Assembly (NCBI RefSeq): GCF_947172395.1
Contig: NC_069108.1
Coordinates: forward strand, 8,691,068 to 8,755,067
Length of the DNA stretch: 64,000 nucleotides
Direction: 5' to 3'
Origin: Bicyclus anynana
Taxonomy: Eukaryota > Arthropoda > Insecta > Lepidoptera > Nymphalidae
Part shown: positions 9,614 to 20,414 of the stretch, piece after piece
Position numbering within the stretch: position 1 is the first letter of the stretch
How the letters are laid out: each line of letters begins with the position of its first letter
Program-made: the position numbers and the translations under genes
Notes under the pieces: generated by a model
The model's database searches: none
Told to the model about the DNA's origin: nothing
The model's input: only the letters and a program-made list of their open reading frames with translations

Positions 9614-12600
9614 TCAAAGCATTAGACCAAAAAAACAAGAATTAATTTCAATTATTAACCTGCATGACCCTGTTATTGTTGCCATCTCAGAGACATGGCT
9701 GAGGCCTGGTTCCCGTTTCCGGATCCCGGGTTTCTTCTGTTTGCGGGATGACAGGAGTGACAGTCATGCAGGGAGTGCCATCTTCCTCCGGCACAACCTC
9801 CCTTATTCTTCTATCCCCCTTCCTCCTCACAGTGATCAGATTAATGCTGTTGCTGTGAGGTCTCTTAATATTTCCTTCTTGTCTCTGTACATACCTCACC
9901 CTAATTCTTCCTTGATCCCTGAGATCCAATCCATCCTATCATGCCTTCCCAGCCCAACTGTTGTTATGGGGGACTTCAATGCCCACCACACTATGTGGGG
10001 GTGTTTCAGCTGTGATGGTTTTGCTCCTTTACTGATAGACATCATTGAGGATGCCAACTTGTGTATTCTAAATGATGGCTCTCCAACTCGTAGAGCTTAT
10101 CCATCTCAGAACCCGTCTGCAGTTGATCTGACTATTTCCTCTTCATCTCTTGCATCCCAACTATCCTGGAGAGTTCTTCCTAGTACCTATGGTAGTGACC
10201 ACTTCCCAATCATCATATCACTGAATATTAGATCTGTCCCTCCTCAAAATCCTACCCCCCTGCTTAAATATAGACTGAATAAAGCGAACTGGTCTGCTTA
10301 TGCCCAGTCCGTTGACAATATGATGGACTCTCTTCCAGTTCTGGATCATGATAGTGATTTTTTGACTTACTACAATCAATTTATTAACTCTCTTTTGTCT
10401 TCAGCCGATTCTCACATACCTAAGAAAAAAACTACTGCAAAAAATCAACTGCCTTCTCCACCCTGGTGGGATGAAGAATGCACTGATTTATTTAACCAGA
10501 GAACAACTGCAGAAGCTGAATATACAGCTTGCATGTCCAATAACAACTTTATTAAATTCCAACATATAGCTGCTAAGATTAAGAATATAGTACCCAAAAA
10601 GAAAAAGGTTAGTTGGTCCACATTCTGTGAATCACTTAGTCCTAGATCCCCCTCCTCAGTTGTCTGGAATAATATCAGAAGATTCCGGAGATCCTTAAAT
10701 CACTCTGATCCCATTTCCAATAACCCAACTGAATGGCTTAGTGCTTTTGCTGATAAAATTGCCCCCCCTTACGTCCCAACTATGGAAGATTCCCTTTATC
10801 CTATAGTAGTTTCAGATACGGATAAAATGGATGCCCGCTTTTCCTTCTCAGAGCTTCAAATAGCCCTTAGCGGTTTAAAAGATTCAGCCCCTGGTGAAGA
10901 CGGTGTACCCTACTCTTTTTTGGTTAAATTAAATGATAAATCCAAACACTGTTTTCTTAACATGATAAATTATTTTTTTGAAAAGGGTTTTATTCCAGAT
11001 GCCTGGAAAACCCAGTTAGTTATCCCCATTCTCAAATCTGGCAAAAATCCATCAGATCCTAATTCATATAGACCTATCGCACTGTCATCTACTTTAGTAA
11101 AAGTTATGGAGATCCTCCTTAAAAACAGATTGGAGTGGCTAATGGAGAGCAGAGGTGTACTGGCTCCTTCACAGTTTGGCTTCAGGAAAGGCTCTAGTAC
11201 TGCAGACAGTCTCAGCATACTCACTACAGACATTCGAATTGCCTTTGGAAGGGGAGAGTACCTAGTGGGTATATTCCTAGATATTGCTTCTGCATATGAT
11301 AATGTAATTCTTCCGTTACTCAGGCAAAAATTGCTCCAGCTGAGTGTACCACCGAGGATGACACATTTCATATGTAACCTGCTCTCTGGCAGGTCAGTGG
11401 TGTTAAAACACCAGTCCACCTTTCTTCCCCCCAGATCAGTCTGGAAGGGTCTTCCCCAAGGCTCTGTCCTCAGTCCCTTACTTTACAGTCTATATACTCA
11501 TGACCTAGAATTGTCTGTGAACAATTTTTGTAACATTCTACAGTATGCTGATGATATTGTCCTTTACCATAGTTCTAGCTCTGCAGACGACCTACATCTT
11601 CATCTTAACTCTGCACTTTACTACCTAAGTCAATGGCTCTCTGATCATGGCCTTTCTCTAGCAGTGGATAAATGCCAAGCTGTAGTGTTTACAAGGAAGA
11701 GATCTATCCCTACTTTTAACTTAAGTTTTGAGGAACAACCCATCAACTTGACAGACAAAGCCAAATTTCTTGGTATTATATTAGATAGAAAACTAAACGG
11801 ATTTGCACATTCACAATATATTACTAAAAAATGTGAGAAAGGTATCAATGTTCTACGGGCTGTAGCTGGAGTATGGTGGGGAGCTCACTCTTACTCCTTA
11901 AAAGTATTATACAATGCACTAGTTCGTAGTCACATTGATTACTGTTCATTCATTTTAGATCCCTTAAATAAAACTACCTCAGAACTGCTGAACCGAATTC
12001 AATATAGGTCCCTTAGAATTGTTTTAGGGGCAATGAAGTCATCCCCCACAAATGCTCTACAGGTTGAATGTGTTGATCCTCCCCTGCATCTCAGGCGACA
12101 GTATCTATGTGATAGATTTATCAGTAAAACACTTCAGCTTTCTTCCCACCCTCTATGGTCCAAATTAACCCAGCTGTCAAAAGTTATTAGCCCTAGTAAT
12201 CCCTCTCCATGTCTCCTTAATAGTTTTGAAAAATTCACTAAGCTTCCGCATCCCTTGTCATCATTATCAATAAATCCTCTATACTCTACATCATACGAGG
12301 CCCTTGTTTACAATCCTCCTGTGATTACAGATCTGGGTCTAACTAAAGATGCCCCTGATACCAACACAAAGTTCCAAGAAATTGTTCATCAAAATTGGTC
12401 AAATTACTTGTACATTTACACAGATGCTTCAAAACTCTCCCCTGAAAGTTGTGTTGGTGCAGCTTGCTGGGTTCCCAAATATAAAATAGTCTTGCAATTT
12501 AAATGTCCTCCAGAAACCTCGGTGTTCACAGGAGAGGCTGTTGCCTTGTTAGAGGCAATCCTGTTTGCCCGATCCCATAACATAAAACAAACTGTTATTT

Positions 12601-13274
12601 TTACTGACTCCCTTAGCTGCTTATATTCCATAAGGGAAAATCCTTTTAGAAGTAAGTCCAAATTTCCTATTATACTACAGATTAGGGAAGCTCTGTTCTC
12701 ATGTCATGAAATTGGTTTGTCTATATTTCTAGCATGGATACCCAGTCATTCCGGCATCTCTGGTAATGAATCTGCGGACTCTTGTGCTAAGGCAGCTGTA
12801 CAACTTGGCTCATTGGAACATTTTAAAAATTATTCACATGACCTCAGTAACTTAGCAAAAAACTATTTAGATAAATCTTGGCAATCATTCTTTAACCACT
12901 CAAAAACCCTTAAAGGTAAATTTTATGCATCAATTCAACCAAATATACCCAAGCGACCTTGGTTCTTTCACCATAGGTATGCTGACCGATGGGTCACCTC
13001 TACAATATCCCGTTTAAGACTTGGTCATGCCTGTACACCTGTCCACTTGAACAAAATTAGAGTGAGAGATCACTCTCTGTGCGAATGTGGTTTGGACGAA
13101 GGCTCAGTTTCCCATATCCTCTTCTCTTGCCCTAAACTTCTTCACCCCCTATATGATGTTCTTCCTCCTAAATTCCCACGCCCTTTGAATGTTGAGTGTT
13201 TGTTAATGTCTGTGTTTAGTCCCTATTGTAAATTTATATGTAAATATATTGAATGTAATAACCTTAAGTTGTAA
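9582..13274 (+). CDS. LINE ORF2 polyprotein (endonuclease, reverse transcriptase, RNase H)
   Basis: The product has 1230 residues. The N-terminal APE endonuclease (about 1-225) shows LQWNSQSI, ISETWL, VVMGDFNAHH and GSDHFPI. The reverse transcriptase (about 470-740) shows NSYRPIALSS, FLDIASAYDNV, GLPQGSVLSPLLY and the active site YADDIVLY near residue 655. RNase H (about 940-1070) keeps its acidic residues: YTDASK, GEAVALLEA, FTDSLS and GNESAD. A Cys/His cluster (LCECG ... SHILFSC) lies near the C-terminus. Frame +1 relative to ORF1; the ATG overlaps the ORF1 end, suggesting termination-linked re-initiation. No stop or frameshift. Confidence 0.9.
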   Translation: MAPTAILQWNSQSIRPKKQELISIINLHDPVIVAISETWLRPGSRFRIPGFFCLRDDRSDSHAGSAIFLRHNLPYSSIPLPPHSDQINAVAVRSLNISFLSLYIPHPNSSLIPEIQSILSCLPSPTVVMGDFNAHHTMWGCFSCDGFAPLLIDIIEDANLCILNDGSPTRRAYPSQNPSAVDLTISSSSLASQLSWRVLPSTYGSDHFPIIISLNIRSVPPQNPTPLLKYRLNKANWSAYAQSVDNMMDSLPVLDHDSDFLTYYNQFINSLLSSADSHIPKKKTTAKNQLPSPPWWDEECTDLFNQRTTAEAEYTACMSNNNFIKFQHIAAKIKNIVPKKKKVSWSTFCESLSPRSPSSVVWNNIRRFRRSLNHSDPISNNPTEWLSAFADKIAPPYVPTMEDSLYPIVVSDTDKMDARFSFSELQIALSGLKDSAPGEDGVPYSFLVKLNDKSKHCFLNMINYFFEKGFIPDAWKTQLVIPILKSGKNPSDPNSYRPIALSSTLVKVMEILLKNRLEWLMESRGVLAPSQFGFRKGSSTADSLSILTTDIRIAFGRGEYLVGIFLDIASAYDNVILPLLRQKLLQLSVPPRMTHFICNLLSGRSVVLKHQSTFLPPRSVWKGLPQGSVLSPLLYSLYTHDLELSVNNFCNILQYADDIVLYHSSSSADDLHLHLNSALYYLSQWLSDHGLSLAVDKCQAVVFTRKRSIPTFNLSFEEQPINLTDKAKFLGIILDRKLNGFAHSQYITKKCEKGINVLRAVAGVWWGAHSYSLKVLYNALVRSHIDYCSFILDPLNKTTSELLNRIQYRSLRIVLGAMKSSPTNALQVECVDPPLHLRRQYLCDRFISKTLQLSSHPLWSKLTQLSKVISPSNPSPCLLNSFEKFTKLPHPLSSLSINPLYSTSYEALVYNPPVITDLGLTKDAPDTNTKFQEIVHQNWSNYLYIYTDASKLSPESCVGAACWVPKYKIVLQFKCPPETSVFTGEAVALLEAILFARSHNIKQTVIFTDSLSCLYSIRENPFRSKSKFPIILQIREALFSCHEIGLSIFLAWIPSHSGISGNESADSCAKAAVQLGSLEHFKNYSHDLSNLAKNYLDKSWQSFFNHSKTLKGKFYASIQPNIPKRPWFFHHRYADRWVTSTISRLRLGHACTPVHLNKIRVRDHSLCECGLDEGSVSHILFSCPKLLHPLYDVLPPKFPRPLNVECLLMSVFSPYCKFICKYIECNNLKL

Positions 13275-13363
13275 ATATTATGTCTATTAACAATATTAAT
13301 TTTGTGTTTTTTCAGAAGTGTGACTAACAACTGAACTAACAAAAGGTTTAAAAAAAAAAAAAA

Positions 13364-13919
13364 TCCGCTATATACAATGTCAAAATTATGCTGGATAATA
13401 ATAATTAATACTTGATTCCCAGCTTACACCGATCAACCTCTATAAAAGTGTGTCTTCCTTACCACGTGACATTGGCGAAGTAAATTGTACCCAATTGGTA
13501 CAGCAGCAAGCCATATAATCAAAAAAAAATTGAAAATTGAATTTGACAATTGGGATCACAGACATTATATAGGTAGGTACATAGAGATTGGGTTATTGCG
13601 GGTTTAGTTCGCTATGTTAAATATCTTGGTATCCAACTCTATAGGATTTGCAGCAAAGAACATACCTATTACCCCAAGAATTTGAGGATGATTTGCGGCA
13701 TTTTTAGTCTAATAAGAGTTTCTATCATGTTTATAAGCTATATTCAATGTATTCTATGATTTTATCTCAGATTATACCTCGAAACCTTCTACATATAGTC
13801 TGTGATTTTGTCTTGACTTTTGACATTTTTGTCAATGTTTGTTTATTTACATTTTGTACAATTCAATTTTATAAATTTCATCAATTTAAAAGTAAGTAAG
13901 TAATTTAAAAAGTATCAGC
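13364..13919. promoter_or_regulatory. Gap between the LINE and the zinc-finger gene; presumed promoter side
   Basis: A/T-rich, no ORF or repeat recognised. It must hold whatever 5' UTR and promoter the gene at 13920 has; no core element was clear. Confidence 0.3.
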
Positions 13920-14195
13920 ATGAAATTGGAAATAGCTAATCTTTCTGAACTTCTAGCATTGTGCCGAATGTGTCTCAATAAAGAGGCAGGATATGCTATT
14001 TTGTGCCACTAAAATCGACGTTGCAACATATTCTGAAAAAGTTTTTACTGTGACTGGTATTAAGGTAAGAAAATACGCAGCCAACTTAATACAACTAGCT
14101 GATGTAATGCCTGCAACCTTGTACTTACTATATTTTGTTTTACACAAAACCAGTGGGATCCATAGATTTTCTTAATTAAGGGTCGGTCCAGCAAT

Positions 14196-14684
14196 AGGAA
14201 TGATGACAGTTTTTTAAATTGTACATAAATTAAGGGTATGCTAATAGTAAAGAAATTTCGTAAAAGTACCAGGGTATCTGCGATCATTACTTTCGGAGCT
14301 ACAGGGATTTAAAGGGATACAGGGCTACAGGGATCCCTGAAAAACGCCCCATACAAAATTGTACGAATTAATGACGTCGTAGGTACATAATGATCGTTGG
14401 ATTTGTATGGGCGTTCAAACAAAATTACTAATATCTTTGTTATTTGTGCGTTTATGTTTATAGTTCATATATCGAAAAATGTCACATTTAATGTAAGGAA
14501 GCTAAAACTGTATGGATTTCCATCTAATTACGATAAAAGACTATTAATAGATTTTGAAATTTTGTCATCTTAATTATTTTGCAAATATCCAGTCAATCTT
14601 TTTATGTATAAATTAGTTAACATTGACCTTATTTACCTGAATGTATCATAAAAATCAATATATTCAAACATAGTCACCATCCCC
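14196..14684. mobile_element. MITE with GGGATGATGAC terminal repeats
   Basis: Starts GGAATGATGACAG and ends GTCACCATCCCC, imperfect inverted termini. The same element is at 20537-21023 and, truncated, at 24190-24838; its 3' part alone is at 19045-19201. No ORF. It lies in intron 1 of the zinc-finger gene. Confidence 0.75.
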
Positions 14685-15105
14685 ATTGTAACATGAAAGA
14701 GTAACAAACATACACACCAGACAGACTTTCATATTACTGTGGTAGTGTGATAATTGCTGTTGGTAAGGAGGAACAAGGAATGGGATGGGAGGGCCCAGTG
14801 AAAAAAAATCCTTCTCAGTTCCCCACTTTATTTTGTATACTAGAAATTTATAGTATTTGTTTTTCTCAAAAAAATTCCAGTTAGTTAAAAACTCAACATC
14901 CATCAGCTCTCTTTACTCCAAGCTATGTGTCCTGGCCACTGCCACTTCATCTTAGTGATTAATTGAGCTGAGTCAGTGACTTTAGTTCTTCTGAGGATCT
15001 CCTCATTTCTGGGTCAATCATACATACTCAAAGCATATCTTGCTGCATTCCCTGTTAAGAGACTATGAACCTTCTTATGAGACCCATAGTTATACTATGT
15101 GTGCT

Positions 15106-15174
15106 GTAGCATGGTGCAGGTAACAGTCGCCTGTATGACATTCATACAGGCGACTGTTATCTGCACCATGCTAC
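15106..15174. repeat. 33 bp hairpin, one mismatch, 3-base loop
   Basis: 15106-15138 pairs with 15142-15174 (one G/T difference). A diverged third relative of the arm follows near 15190-15210. It sits in intron 1 of the zinc-finger gene. The loop is too short for a usual pre-miRNA. Confidence 0.7.
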
Positions 15175-16289
15175 ATTGTTATTCAAACTGTCAGCCGCAC
15201 CACGCTACAGCGCACAAACTGTAGTGACCTAATTTATAAACCTAATTGTGAGTGTAGTTTGTTAAATAATTAAAGAGTCAGTGACCTAATTATGGAGCTC
15301 ATAGTGACCTGACTATGGAGTTAGTACCCTAATTTATAAATTAATCTTTATTAACTATGATTCTTTGTATTGCAGGTACAAATGAATGACATGCTACCCC
15401 AAAGTATATGTCAGAACTGCCTAAACAGTATCAATAGCTCATTGAATTTTAGAAAAATGTGCAAGGAAGCTGAAACACAATTATTACTTATGAATAGTAA
15501 ATTTAATAATAAACATAATGTGAAGATTAAATTAGAGACAGACAGTATAAATACAACAGAATTTATAAAAAGCAACAAAAATTTAATCAAATTGGATCTG
15601 AATAGATCAAATACAGAATCTGGTAAAGTCAAAACTGAAAACACCATTGTAATTAATGATTCATTAATAAATATGGCAGTTGAAAAAAACTTCCAAAAAG
15701 AGCAAATAACTAACAAAACATTAAATACAGAATTAAAAAATAACAAACAAAATAGTCACTTGATAATCTCTGATGATTTTAATGATTTTATAATTAAAAC
15801 TTTGAATAACAACACTTCAATTAAGATGTTAAATTCAGAAAATAACGACAAAGAAATAAAAACAGAAATACACAAAATAACTGAATCAGAGAATATTGTA
15901 TCCAATAACACTTTGTTATCACTCAATCCAGATATAAATGAAAAACAAAACAATAAGTTAATAACAAAAATCAACAGTAATGAAATAGAGATAAAAACAG
16001 AAACAACTAAAATAACAATAACAACAATATGTGTTGAAGAGTAAACTGAATAGGCATATGGAGACAATGCATGATTCAGGTTTTATATGCAGGGTAAGTC
16101 ATCATTATGTTACATTTGATTGATGACTTGAGCTCAGTTGTTTGTTAGGCAGCGTAGACTCCGTCACGTCACAATGATTAGACCCTACACACTGACACTA
16201 GTCTAATGTTGGCTAGTAGACATAGTATTAGCGCGTTCCATCTTAGGCTGCATCATCACTTACCATCAGGCGTGGTTGCAGTCATGATC

Positions 16290-16690
16290 TCTCTTATACA
16301 ATACCTATATGGTCAAGCTTCGCTTTGTCTCATTCCCACCCCTATCCTATCCTACTCCCACCCTACACCAACCCTACTCTACCTAGCCAAGCTTCCCCTA
16401 CCCAACCCTGCCCTACCCTTAATTTTTTCTTCATAAGAAGTATGAACCATCTTCGTACTTCATGGAGCATTCTAAAAAAAAGAATTAGCGAAATTCAATC
16501 GTTCTCGAGATTTATGAAATATCTCTGAGGAAGATTCAAGATTCATTTTTATATTATAGAAACTAGCAGAGCCTAGCTATGACACTCACTTTCTAGTGGT
16601 AAAAGAATTTTCAAAATTGGTTTAGTAGATCCAGAGATTACTCTCTACAATACCACAAACTAGGAAAAAAAGGCTCAAGAAATTTAGAAA
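16290..16690 (-). mobile_element. Degenerate Helitron-like element with CCCTAC-rich tract
   Basis: A CCCTA-rich run at 16335-16420 is followed by words matching the family (GTGGTAAAAGAATTTTCAAA, TTTAGTAGATCCAGAGATTA). Same arrangement as at 21411-21681 and 54700-55190. Ends unclear. Confidence 0.4.
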
Positions 16691-16984
16691 ATGGAGGTCA
16701 ACTGTTCAAAGGTTTAGACAGACTTTTTATTTGTAATATAGATACAGAAGTATTGCAAAAGAAAAATATTTTATTTATAAAATGTTGAAATAAAACTTAA
16801 TTTTATGCAAAAATATATAAGTCAAGGAAAATAGTTTTGTTTTCAGTACTGTAAATACAATTTTGACAGCAAGGAGGAGTTAGTACAACACATTGGCAAT
16901 TGTGCTGTCAAAAAGAAACGAAGGGCTTGTGCTTCTGTGAGTATCTACTAATAATTTATTATCATATTCATTAGGTTTCATGGT

Positions 16985-17305
16985 ATTTTGACGGCCTCCG
17001 GTAGAATTGCAAGACGGAGATCCCTGGTTCGATCCCGGGCTGGGGTTTTCTCAATTGCTCCTGGTCTGGCTGGTGTGAGGCTTCGGCCGTCACCAACCCT
17101 ACCGACAAAGACGTACCGCCAAGCGATTTAGCGTTCCGGTACGACGCCGTGTAGAAACCGAAAGGGGTGCTGATTTAATTTCGTTCGATTTTAAGAAAGA
17201 GCGGAGCGTGTCATCGTGGATTGAACTATCTATGACATCAGGTGAGATTGTAATCAAGGCACAAAAACAAATGAAGGGCTAACTTGTAAAAGAATAAAAA
17301 AAACC
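16985..17305 (+). mobile_element. SINE-A copy with most of the head
   Basis: GACGGCCTCCGGTAGAATTG is a deleted A-box region; the B box GGTTCGATCCC is intact. The body contains GCCAAGCGATTTAGCGTTCC and ends in GGGCTAACTTGTAAAAGAAT. It sits between zinc-finger exons 3 and 4. Confidence 0.75.
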
Positions 17306-17644
17306 AACCTTATTTGTCCCAATTTGCAATCTGCAAAATAGTAAATGCCAAAAGGTGTGATGATGATGGTTTTCAATTCAGAGTCGCGAACTCCGGGAGT
17401 GTGAAGTTTGCCACAAGACGATGCAAAAAGGCAGCCTGCGGCTCCACAACGCCATCAAGCATGCGGGACTGAGGCCTGTCTGTGAGGTCTGTGGTTATTT
17501 TTTTCAACTTAAAAAGAAATAACTTCTCTGTGTAATTTTACTTTTGAACTGATTGTTGCCTCGACGTCATATCACATTATCCTTTACTATCGCACCGCAA
17601 GACATCGGGTGGGTTTCCTGTGTTTATTATCCACTGAGAGATGT

Positions 17645-17920
17645 TATAGCCCAGTGGTATGACCTCTGCCTTCGATTCGGAGGGCATAGCTTCGAATCCG
17701 GTCTGGGGCATGCACGGTGAAGGAAAACATCATGAGGAAACCTGCATACTTGAGAATTTTCTTAATTCTCTACGTGTGTGAAGTCTGCCAACTCGCATTG
17801 GGCCAGCGTGGTGGACTATGTGGAGGCCTAAGCCCTCTCATTCTGAGAAGAGACTCGAGTTCAGCAGTGAGTGATAACGAGCGATAATATGGGTTGATAA
17901 CGAAAAAATAAAATTGTTTA
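17645..17920 (+). mobile_element. SINE-B copy
   Basis: Head TAGCCCAGTGGTATGACCTC with B box CTTCGAATCCGG, then the family body to AGCAGTGAGTGATAACG. Part of the middle is deleted. Confidence 0.75.
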
Positions 17921-18227
17921 AATAAAAAAAGAGATGTTTTCACTGCATTGTTACAAATAGAAAAACGAGAAAATTCTTATCGAATTAGTGACATCTAATC
18001 TGTTTTTTTACCTGAGTTGATAACGATTGTATCGCCCCAGCACTGCGGCAAGAGCTTCGGCAACAAGCTGCGTCTCCAAGAGCACCGGCGCGCCAAGCAC
18101 GGCTACGAGAAATTCCGCTGTACGCATTGGGCATATTCCGCATGGGGGTATGTAGACTATTGGGTATTTGACTACTTTACTAATTTCAGAAAGGCATTAC
18201 TAAAGTAGGAAGAACACACTGTTTTTT

Positions 18228-18653
18228 AACCGACTTCAAAAAGAAGGAGGTTCTCAATTCGGTCGGTATTTTTTTTTTATTTATTTTTTTATGTATGTAC
18301 ACCGAAAAAAAAAGACGCCTGGACCGATTTCAAAAATTCTTTTTTTGTTTGAAACGGTATAGTCCCCATTTGGTCCCATTGCCGTCATGTCAAGATCTGA
18401 TGATGGAATCCTGGAGACATTGAGGGGAACTTTCGAAAATTATATGGGTGTCTAGTGTGTTCCAAAAACTTTTCCATTAAGTACTTTTAAGCACTACAAT
18501 TTCATGAAGGTTTAAAATCGATCTGATGATGGAGCCATAAAACAGACGAGGGAACTCCTCGGCGATTTACAGCAGTTACCTTGTGTTTGGGCTTGATTAA
18601 TTTGTATTAATTTTTTTCTTATTTATGTTATGTTGTTTTTGGCTGAATAAATG

Positions 18654-18689
<36 letters not shown>

Positions 18690-19012
18690 AGTATTTTCCA
18701 CATAGATATGTTGTGACTGTCATTTAGGCTGTCATTTAAAAGCGAAAAATAACATCACAATATGTTCTACCTGCTGTTCCGTATGAAGGCGGTGCTTAGT
18801 CGGTGTTGTCTTAATTTAAGCCATTTCTGACAGGACCACATGAAACAACACTGTCTGCAAAATCTAAATCTATAAGATATTCTCACATGGCTTGAATTAA
18901 TACATCACCGGCTTAGCACCGCCTTCATACTGATCAGCAGGTAGAACATATTGTGATGTTATTTTTCGCTTTTTAGTTTAGTGGGTACGTTTTTAGGTTT
19001 TGAAGTCGGTTG
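18228..19012. mobile_element. Foldback element with AACCGACTTCAAAA ends
   Basis: Starts AACCGACTTCAAAAA and ends TTTTGAAGTCGGTTG. The 3' half is itself a large inverted repeat (about 18750-18815 against 18930-18990, both with AAGCGAAAAATAACATCACA or its complement). A shorter relative is at 63142-63483. A LINE tail with (TTA)n (about 18560-18690) appears to be embedded. Confidence 0.7.
18560..18690 (+). mobile_element. LINE 3' tail with (ATT)n
   Basis: Ends GGCTGAATAAATGTTTTTATTATT and a run of ATT units, as in the RTE-like copies at 665-1009 and 5900-6775. Confidence 0.4.
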
Positions 19013-19044
19013 TATTTTTTTTATTAAAATTTTTATTATTATCT

Positions 19045-19201
19045 AATTAAGATTTTTAATAGATTTTGAAATTATAATCTTATTTATTTTGCAAATATCC
19101 AGACAATCTTTGCTTCTTATGTATAAATTAGTTAACATTGACCTTTATTTACCCGAATGTATCATAAAAATCAATATATTCATACCTAGTCATCATCCCC
19201 A
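19045..19201. mobile_element. 3' part of the GGGATGATGAC MITE
   Basis: Colinear with the last 160 bp of 14196-14684, ending TAGTCATCATCCCC. Confidence 0.7.
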
Positions 19202-19479
19202 TTCCCCCAGTTATTATCATTTGTGTAAGGCGCTGTCAATTTCAGTTCAGGTTTTAGCCGCGGGACTTCTTTCATGAAAAGGACTCTAGTGTGGTCCTCG
19301 AATTACGTCACATTGTGATATAATTGCACCTGTCGCTAGAACCACGAGCGTCACCACCGCGGCGAGACGCCCTACGTCTGCGAGACGAGCGGCGCGCGCT
19401 TCCACGCCGCGCACTCGCTGGCGCAGCACCGGCAGTCGCACGCACGGGACAGGCGCTTCAAGGTGATTTGTTAGGCTCA

Positions 19480-19835
19480 ACACTCTTCTTCTTCTTTTCT
19501 TCCTGGGCCTTATCCGCACTTGGCCACTAAGGTTTGGCCGTTGTACGTAGGTCCCTTCGGTGCTGGTCCCCGCCGGAGTCACTCCAGCCAAGCGAGCTCG
19601 CTCCAGAAGCTTAGCAGGCCGCCCAGGTCGCCGAACGCCTCGTGGAGTGTTGCTGGGGATGCAATGTGTGCTGCGCGTTGTTCCGATACACCTCTGCATC
19701 TAAGCATAACATGTACCGGGGTTTCCTCTTCCTCCATGCATGCTCTGCAAAGAGGGCTGTCGGTTATACCTAGAACCGAAAGGTGTTTGTTTAGTGAACA
19801 GTGTCCAGTCATTAGTTCGGTAACAGTTTTAAGTT
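19480..19835 (-). mobile_element. LINE ORF2 C-terminal fragment
   Basis: In reverse it reads TGHCSLNKHLSVLGITDSPL, CRACMEEEETPVHVMLRCRG and then an Arg/Lys-rich end. The CxxC...HxxxxC cluster after an RNase H region is typical of LINE ORF2 ends. It lies in the intron between zinc-finger exons 6 and 7. Confidence 0.7.
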
Positions 19836-19855
19836 TGCTACGGTTTTAAGTTTAC

Positions 19856-20165
19856 GAGCTGTGATAGCCCAGTGGATATGACCTCTGTCTCCGATTCCGG
19901 AGGGTGTGGGTTCGAATCCGGTCCGGGGCATGCACCTCCAACTTTTCAGTTGTGTGCATTTTAATAAATTTAATATCACATGTCTCAAACGGTGAAGGAA
20001 AAACATCGTGAGGAAACCTGCACACCAGAGAATTTCTTAATTCTCTGCGTGTGTGAAGTCTGCCAATCCGCATTGGGCCAGCCTGATGGATTATTGGCCT
20101 AACCCCTCTCATTCTGAGAGGAGACTCGAGCTCAGCAGTGAGCCGTATATGGGTTGATAACGACG
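19856..20165 (+). mobile_element. SINE-B, nearly full length
   Basis: Head TGATAGCCCAGTGGATATGA with A box TAGCCCAGTGG and B box GGTTCGAATCC at 19910-19920, then the full body to GCAGTGAGCCG. A good reference copy for the family. Confidence 0.85.
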
Positions 20166-20414
20166 ACGGTTTAGTTTAAGTAATTTTGTGGTCAAACGTG
20201 AATCGAGTCTTGGAAGAGCCTGTTTTGTGTAGGCTCAACACTCATTATAATACCTGTGTGTCCGCAGTGCGACGCGTGCCCCGCCTCGTTCCGAGTCAAC
20301 AGCGCACTGCACTCACACAAGCGCGCGCGTCACGGACACGAAGTGTTTGCGTGTGCGCTTTGCGCGCGCACGTTTGGCGCCAGGTGCGTTTACTTAGCTA
20401 CCCTCATCTAACAT

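Larger units (their letters stand above)
8095..13363 (+). mobile_element. LINE with APE endonuclease, RT and RNase H, both ORFs open
   Basis: The element comprises a short GC-rich 5' leader, ORF1 (8204-9613), ORF2 (9582-13274), a 3' UTR of about 75 bp and a 14-A tail at 13350-13363. RNase H after the RT and three zinc knuckles in ORF1 place it in the I/Jockey group of non-LTR elements. The 5' boundary is estimated from where WDR74 promoter-like A/T-rich DNA gives way to the GC-rich leader; I could not find a convincing target-site duplication. With both frames open this copy may be recent or active. Confidence 0.85.

Noticed and set aside
8055..13385. Target duplication TGTCAAAATT flanking the LINE
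   Set aside because: The word occurs on both sides but about 15-40 bp away from the apparent ends, and TGTCAAA words are common here.
15411..16067. Minus-strand ORFs of 111 and 103 codons
   Set aside because: Mirror of the Asn/Lys-rich linker exon of the ZAD gene.
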